Shown here one piece after another: positions 60,821 through 64,000 of a stretch of 64,000 nt of DNA. Made by a program: the position numbers and the translations under genes. Below the pieces are notes generated by a model. That model did no database searches and had not been told where the DNA came from. It saw only the letters and a list, made by a program, of their open reading frames with translations. Source of the DNA: Williamsia sterculiae (GTDB lineage: Bacteria; Actinomycetota; Actinomycetes; Mycobacteriales; Mycobacteriaceae); the NCBI RefSeq assembly GCF_900156495.1, contig NZ_FTNT01000001.1, forward strand, positions 1 to 64,000, in the 5' to 3' direction. Positions within the stretch are counted from its first letter, which is position 1, and every line of letters starts with the position of its first letter.

Positions 60821-63382
60821 GTGATGGCCAGCACCGCGGTGACCGGCTCGGTCATGCGCAAGGTCTCCACCCGTAACCTCGGCGCGCACAAACTCCGCCT
60901 GGTGCTCACCGTGCTGTCGGTGGTACTCGGCACCGCCTTCGTCGCGGGGTCGATGATCTTCACCTCCACCGTGTCGACGGCGTTCGACGGCATCTTCGAC
61001 AAGGTCGCGCTCGGCGTGGACACGGAGATCACGCCCAAGGAGATGAACTCCCTGGGTGTGCCCGACGACGTGCTGCAGAAGCTGCAACAGCAGTCCGGGC
61101 AAGTGGGCATCGCGAAGATCCTGCCCACCTACAGTGGGCAGCTCTCCGTCGCCGACTCTCGGGGCAAGGCCCTGCAGACCGGTGGCGCACCCAGTATCGG
61201 TTCGGCGTTCGAGACCCCGCAGCAACGGTTGTCGGATACCGAGAGTGTGCTGGTCCAGGGACGGGCACCCGAGGCGGAGACCGAGGTCACCCTGAACGAC
61301 TCGGCCGCCGAGAAGGCCGGGCTGCGGGTCGGGTCGACCACCAAGGTCGCACTGAGCCGCGGTGTGGGCACGCCTCTGACGGTCACGATCGTCGGCATCA
61401 CGAAGATGCCCGGGAACTCCAGTGGCTACACCAACGTGCAGTTCCAGGAGTCCGTCGCCCGGGACCTGTTCACCGACGGCGCGCATTCCCAGGGCATCGA
61501 CCTGCAGGCGACCCCGGGTGTCACCGCCGAGCAGTTGAAACAGCGCGTATCCGCGCTGGTGGGTAGCGACACCTACAAGATCCGCACCGGCGACGAGGTC
61601 CGCGCCGACGAGAAGGACAACGTCAACCAGTTCCTCGACGTCTTCAACTACATCCTGCTGGCCTTCGCCGCGATCGGCCTGATCGTCGGGACGTTCATCA
61701 TCTACAACACGTTCTCGATGATCGTCGCCCAGCGGGTGCGGGAACTCGCGCTGCTGCGGGCCATCGGGGCCAGCAGGCGTCAGGTCACCCGATCGGTGCT
61801 GCTGGAGGCGTTCATCGTCGGACTGTTCGGCGCGGTGATCGGGCTGGCCGCGGGCGTCGGTATCGCCGCGATTCTGAAGGCGGTCACGGGGTCCACCGGG
61901 TTGCCGAGCACGGGATTGCAGATCACCCCCACCGCGGTGATCGCGACCCTGGTGGTCGGGGTGGTGGTCACGATGTTCAGCGCGTACGCCCCGGCCCGCC
62001 GGGCGTCGAAGGTGGCGCCGGTGGAGGCGATGCGGGAGAGCCAGACCGACGGCCAGACCTCGCTGACCAGGCGCACCGTGACCGGCGCGATACTGGGGGT
62101 CATCGGTGTGGTCCTCGTCGTGGTCGGTGCCACCGGAGAGGGCAAGGGTCCGGCGGCGACCGTCGGGCTGGGTGCCCTGGTGCTGATCTTCGCGGTGGTG
62201 TTCGCCGCGCCCGCGGTGTCGCGACCGGTGGTCTCCGCCCTCGCGGTGGTCTTCGCCCGGCCGTTCGGCAAGATCGGTCAGCTGGCCCGCACCAATGCCA
62301 TCCGCAACCCGCGCCGCACGGCGGCGACCGCGTTCGCCCTCACCCTGGGCCTGATGTTGGTCGCGGTGATCGGCACCCTGGGCTCGACGTTCAAGGGGAC
62401 CATCGATTCCGCGGTCGACAACGGTCTCAAGGCCGACCTCATCGTCGCCGGTAACCAGGGCAGCGGGTTCGCCCCGTCGGTGGTCGACGCGGTACGCAAG
62501 ACCGACGGCGTGCGGAGCGTCGTGTCCTTTGCCGTCGTGGGCGCCAAGGTCGACGGCAAGCTGGTCGGCGGCAGTGCACCCCAGGGCGACCTGGCGTCCG
62601 CGCTGCCGCTGGAGATGGAGCAGGGCTCCGCGCAGATCCCCGCCGACGGGATGATCATCTCCCAGCGCACCGGCACCGAGAAGGGGTGGAAGTTCGGCCA
62701 AACCGTCGACTTCACCAGTCTGACCGGCGCGACCGTACCGGTGAAGGTGACCGGGGTGTTCAAGGACAACAACCTGCTCGATCCGTGGGCGATGGGGTCT
62801 GGGGTGTACCAGCAACTGATGCCGCCCGCGTCCCGGTCCGAGGTGTTCGTTCTGGTCAAGGCGTCCCCGGGTACCGACACCGCGGCCCTGCAGGACCGAC
62901 TCGGGGACGTCACCAAGGACTACCTGACGGTCAAGGTGCAGACTCGCGCCGAGTTCAAGGGGCAGCAGTCGTCGCAGATCGACCAGATGTTGACGGTGCT
63001 GTACGCGATGCTGGGGCTGGCCCTGGTGATCGCCGTGCTGGGCATCGTGAACACGCTGGCGCTGTCGGTGATCGAGCGCAAACGCGAGATCGGCATGTTG
63101 CGCGCCATCGGGATGGCGCGGTCGCAGGTGCGGCGCACCATCTATCTGGAGTCCGTACTCATCGCGATCTTCGGGGCGGTCCTGGGGGTGGTCCTCGGTG
63201 TGGGCTTCGGGTACGCCCTGGTGCGAACCCTCAAGTACTGGGGACTGGGGAGTCCGGTCCTGCCGGGGACGCTCATCGTGGTGACGCTCATCGGGGCAGG
63301 CGTGGTGGGGGTGCTCGCGGCCCTGTGGCCTGCGGTGCGGGCGGCCCGTACCAAGCCGCTGGAGGCCATCGCCGATGTCTAA
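60821..63382 (+). CDS. FtsX/MacB-type ABC transporter permease
   Basis: 853 residues, two FtsX modules in one chain. N-terminal membrane segment (LRLVLTVLSVVLGTAFVAGSMIF), large extracytoplasmic domain (about 50-265), three segments (near 270-400) around FIIYNTFSMIVAQRVRELALLRAIG, then a second set with LARTNAIRNPRRTAATAFALTLGLM, another external domain and the final three segments with IERKREIGMLRAIGMARSQVRRTIYLE. The repeat of the RELALLRAIGA motif marks internal duplication. Starts GTG 60821 or ATG 60824, 3 nt after the ATPase stop. Confidence 0.92.
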   Translation: MMASTAVTGSVMRKVSTRNLGAHKLRLVLTVLSVVLGTAFVAGSMIFTSTVSTAFDGIFDKVALGVDTEITPKEMNSLGVPDDVLQKLQQQSGQVGIAKILPTYSGQLSVADSRGKALQTGGAPSIGSAFETPQQRLSDTESVLVQGRAPEAETEVTLNDSAAEKAGLRVGSTTKVALSRGVGTPLTVTIVGITKMPGNSSGYTNVQFQESVARDLFTDGAHSQGIDLQATPGVTAEQLKQRVSALVGSDTYKIRTGDEVRADEKDNVNQFLDVFNYILLAFAAIGLIVGTFIIYNTFSMIVAQRVRELALLRAIGASRRQVTRSVLLEAFIVGLFGAVIGLAAGVGIAAILKAVTGSTGLPSTGLQITPTAVIATLVVGVVVTMFSAYAPARRASKVAPVEAMRESQTDGQTSLTRRTVTGAILGVIGVVLVVVGATGEGKGPAATVGLGALVLIFAVVFAAPAVSRPVVSALAVVFARPFGKIGQLARTNAIRNPRRTAATAFALTLGLMLVAVIGTLGSTFKGTIDSAVDNGLKADLIVAGNQGSGFAPSVVDAVRKTDGVRSVVSFAVVGAKVDGKLVGGSAPQGDLASALPLEMEQGSAQIPADGMIISQRTGTEKGWKFGQTVDFTSLTGATVPVKVTGVFKDNNLLDPWAMGSGVYQQLMPPASRSEVFVLVKASPGTDTAALQDRLGDVTKDYLTVKVQTRAEFKGQQSSQIDQMLTVLYAMLGLALVIAVLGIVNTLALSVIERKREIGMLRAIGMARSQVRRTIYLESVLIAIFGAVLGVVLGVGFGYALVRTLKYWGLGSPVLPGTLIVVTLIGAGVVGVLAALWPAVRAARTKPLEAIADV

Positions 63383-63391
63383 ACTCGCTGC

Positions 63392-64000
63392 ATGACCCGT
63401 GGCGACGACGAGGACCCCGACGAGCAGTACTGGGCCCGCCCGCCGGGCGGCGGTCAGGGACGACCGCCGTCCGGCCCGGACGGAACGCGGCAGTTCGAGC
63501 GCCCGGACCAGCACGGGGATGAGCAGTACGGGGACCAGCCGTATCCCGGTGCCCGATATCAGGGCGACCGGCCCCGATATCAGGGTCCCGGGTACCGGAA
63601 CCCGCACTACGAGGACCCGCGCGGCGGGTACGACGACACCCGCGCCTACTCGCAGGCCGACTACTCCGACCCCTACGGTCGCGGACCGGAGCCGCAGTAC
63701 GGGGGGTACGACAACGCGACCTACGGCACTCAGGGCTACGCCGATCAGGGGTACGGGGAGCAGGGTGGTGAGCCCCCGAAGAAGGGCGGCGGGTCCAAGG
63801 GCCTGTGGATCGCCCTGGCCGTGGTGGCGACCATCGTGGTCATCGCGCTGGCCGTCGGCTTCCTCGCCTTCGGCGGCCACGACAACGCACGGACCGCCAC
63901 GGCGTCGACCGCTCCCACCATGACCGCGACCCAGACCGACACACCCACGGAGACCGAGACACCCACCACCGACGAGACCACGCAGGAGCCGAGCACCGAA
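63392..64000 (+). CDS. Gly/Tyr/Pro-rich single-pass membrane protein, 3' end outside window
   Basis: Frame open from ATG 63392 to the window edge, 203 residues without a stop. Residues 1-135 are disordered and rich in Gly, Tyr, Gln, Asp and Pro with YGG/YGxQGY-type repeats. Then a basic KKGGGSK, one membrane helix (GLWIALAVVATIVVIALAVGFLAF) and a Thr/Pro/Glu-rich outer segment. This layout is common for actinobacterial secreted-domain proteins such as DUF4333- or MmpS-like ones, but the C-terminal domain is cut off, so no family can be given. Lies 9 bp after the permease stop, likely the same operon. Confidence 0.72.
   Translation, partial: MTRGDDEDPDEQYWARPPGGGQGRPPSGPDGTRQFERPDQHGDEQYGDQPYPGARYQGDRPRYQGPGYRNPHYEDPRGGYDDTRAYSQADYSDPYGRGPEPQYGGYDNATYGTQGYADQGYGEQGGEPPKKGGGSKGLWIALAVVATIVVIALAVGFLAFGGHDNARTATASTAPTMTATQTDTPTETETPTTDETTQEPSTE

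Overview
The window is high-GC chromosomal DNA from an actinobacterium. It very probably comes from a mycolic-acid-bearing genus of the Mycobacteriales. Gordonia is my best guess, but that is inference rather than a database result. The main reason is a block at 49.4-58.6 kb: an MmpL3-type RND exporter, a NYN-domain protein, TrmB, two small GTPase-like proteins and a GTP-dependent PEP carboxykinase. As I remember it, this matches the order Rv0206c-Rv0211 of Mycobacterium tuberculosis. A YbhN-like protein and an AI-2E-family protein (Rv0204c/Rv0205-like) and a Zmp1-like M13 peptidase (Rv0198c-like) lie upstream. I saw no rRNA, tRNA, CRISPR array, prophage or insertion sequence.

0-4 kb: a ferredoxin-reductase-like protein and a membrane acyl-CoA desaturase form a two-gene operon (DesA3/Rv3230c type) with unusual strand composition. 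An ECF sigma factor with a C-terminal SnoaL-like domain follows. 4.2-9.6 kb: a sulfur-scavenging locus. ssuD, sfnG and sfnB-like genes form a minus-strand operon, divergent from a ROK-family regulator of the SsuR type. That regulator is preceded by a 20-residue leader peptide with three cysteines. 9.6-15.1 kb: a small acidic protein, a DrrAB-type ABC exporter, and a molybdate locus (HTH-TOBE regulator, modA, modB, modC). 15.1-18.4 kb: a polar-amino-acid-type ABC importer whose four genes, including a GNAT acetyltransferase, overlap by 4 bp each.

18.6-25 kb: a class III nucleotide cyclase overlaps a regulator with two TetR domains. This pair diverges from fadA and fadB of beta-oxidation. 25-38 kb: a series of small units. 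They are TetR plus SDR with a clear palindromic operator, an R2-like ligand-binding oxidase, a GAF-ANTAR regulator, a TMEM175-like channel, a GlxA-type regulator coupled to a stand-alone AraC HTH protein, an HD protein, a Zmp1-like peptidase, a nucleotidyltransferase-like protein, a pirin, a PBP-like lipoprotein lacking its catalytic motifs, and small DUF proteins.

38-49.4 kb: YbhN-like and AI-2E-like membrane proteins, a MacS-type two-component system, ArsR with a divergent MFS exporter, a second MFS exporter, an SDR-MerR pair with a textbook 19-bp-spacer MerR promoter, and a large DUF2339 membrane protein. 49.4-64 kb: the mmpL3-pckA block, a secreted phytase-like esterase-domain protein, a MacB-like ABC exporter pair, and the start of a Gly/Tyr-rich single-pass membrane protein that runs off the window.

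Many genes start with GTG. Many adjacent same-strand genes share a 4-bp ATGA or GTGA overlap, and I used these overlaps to fix starts.
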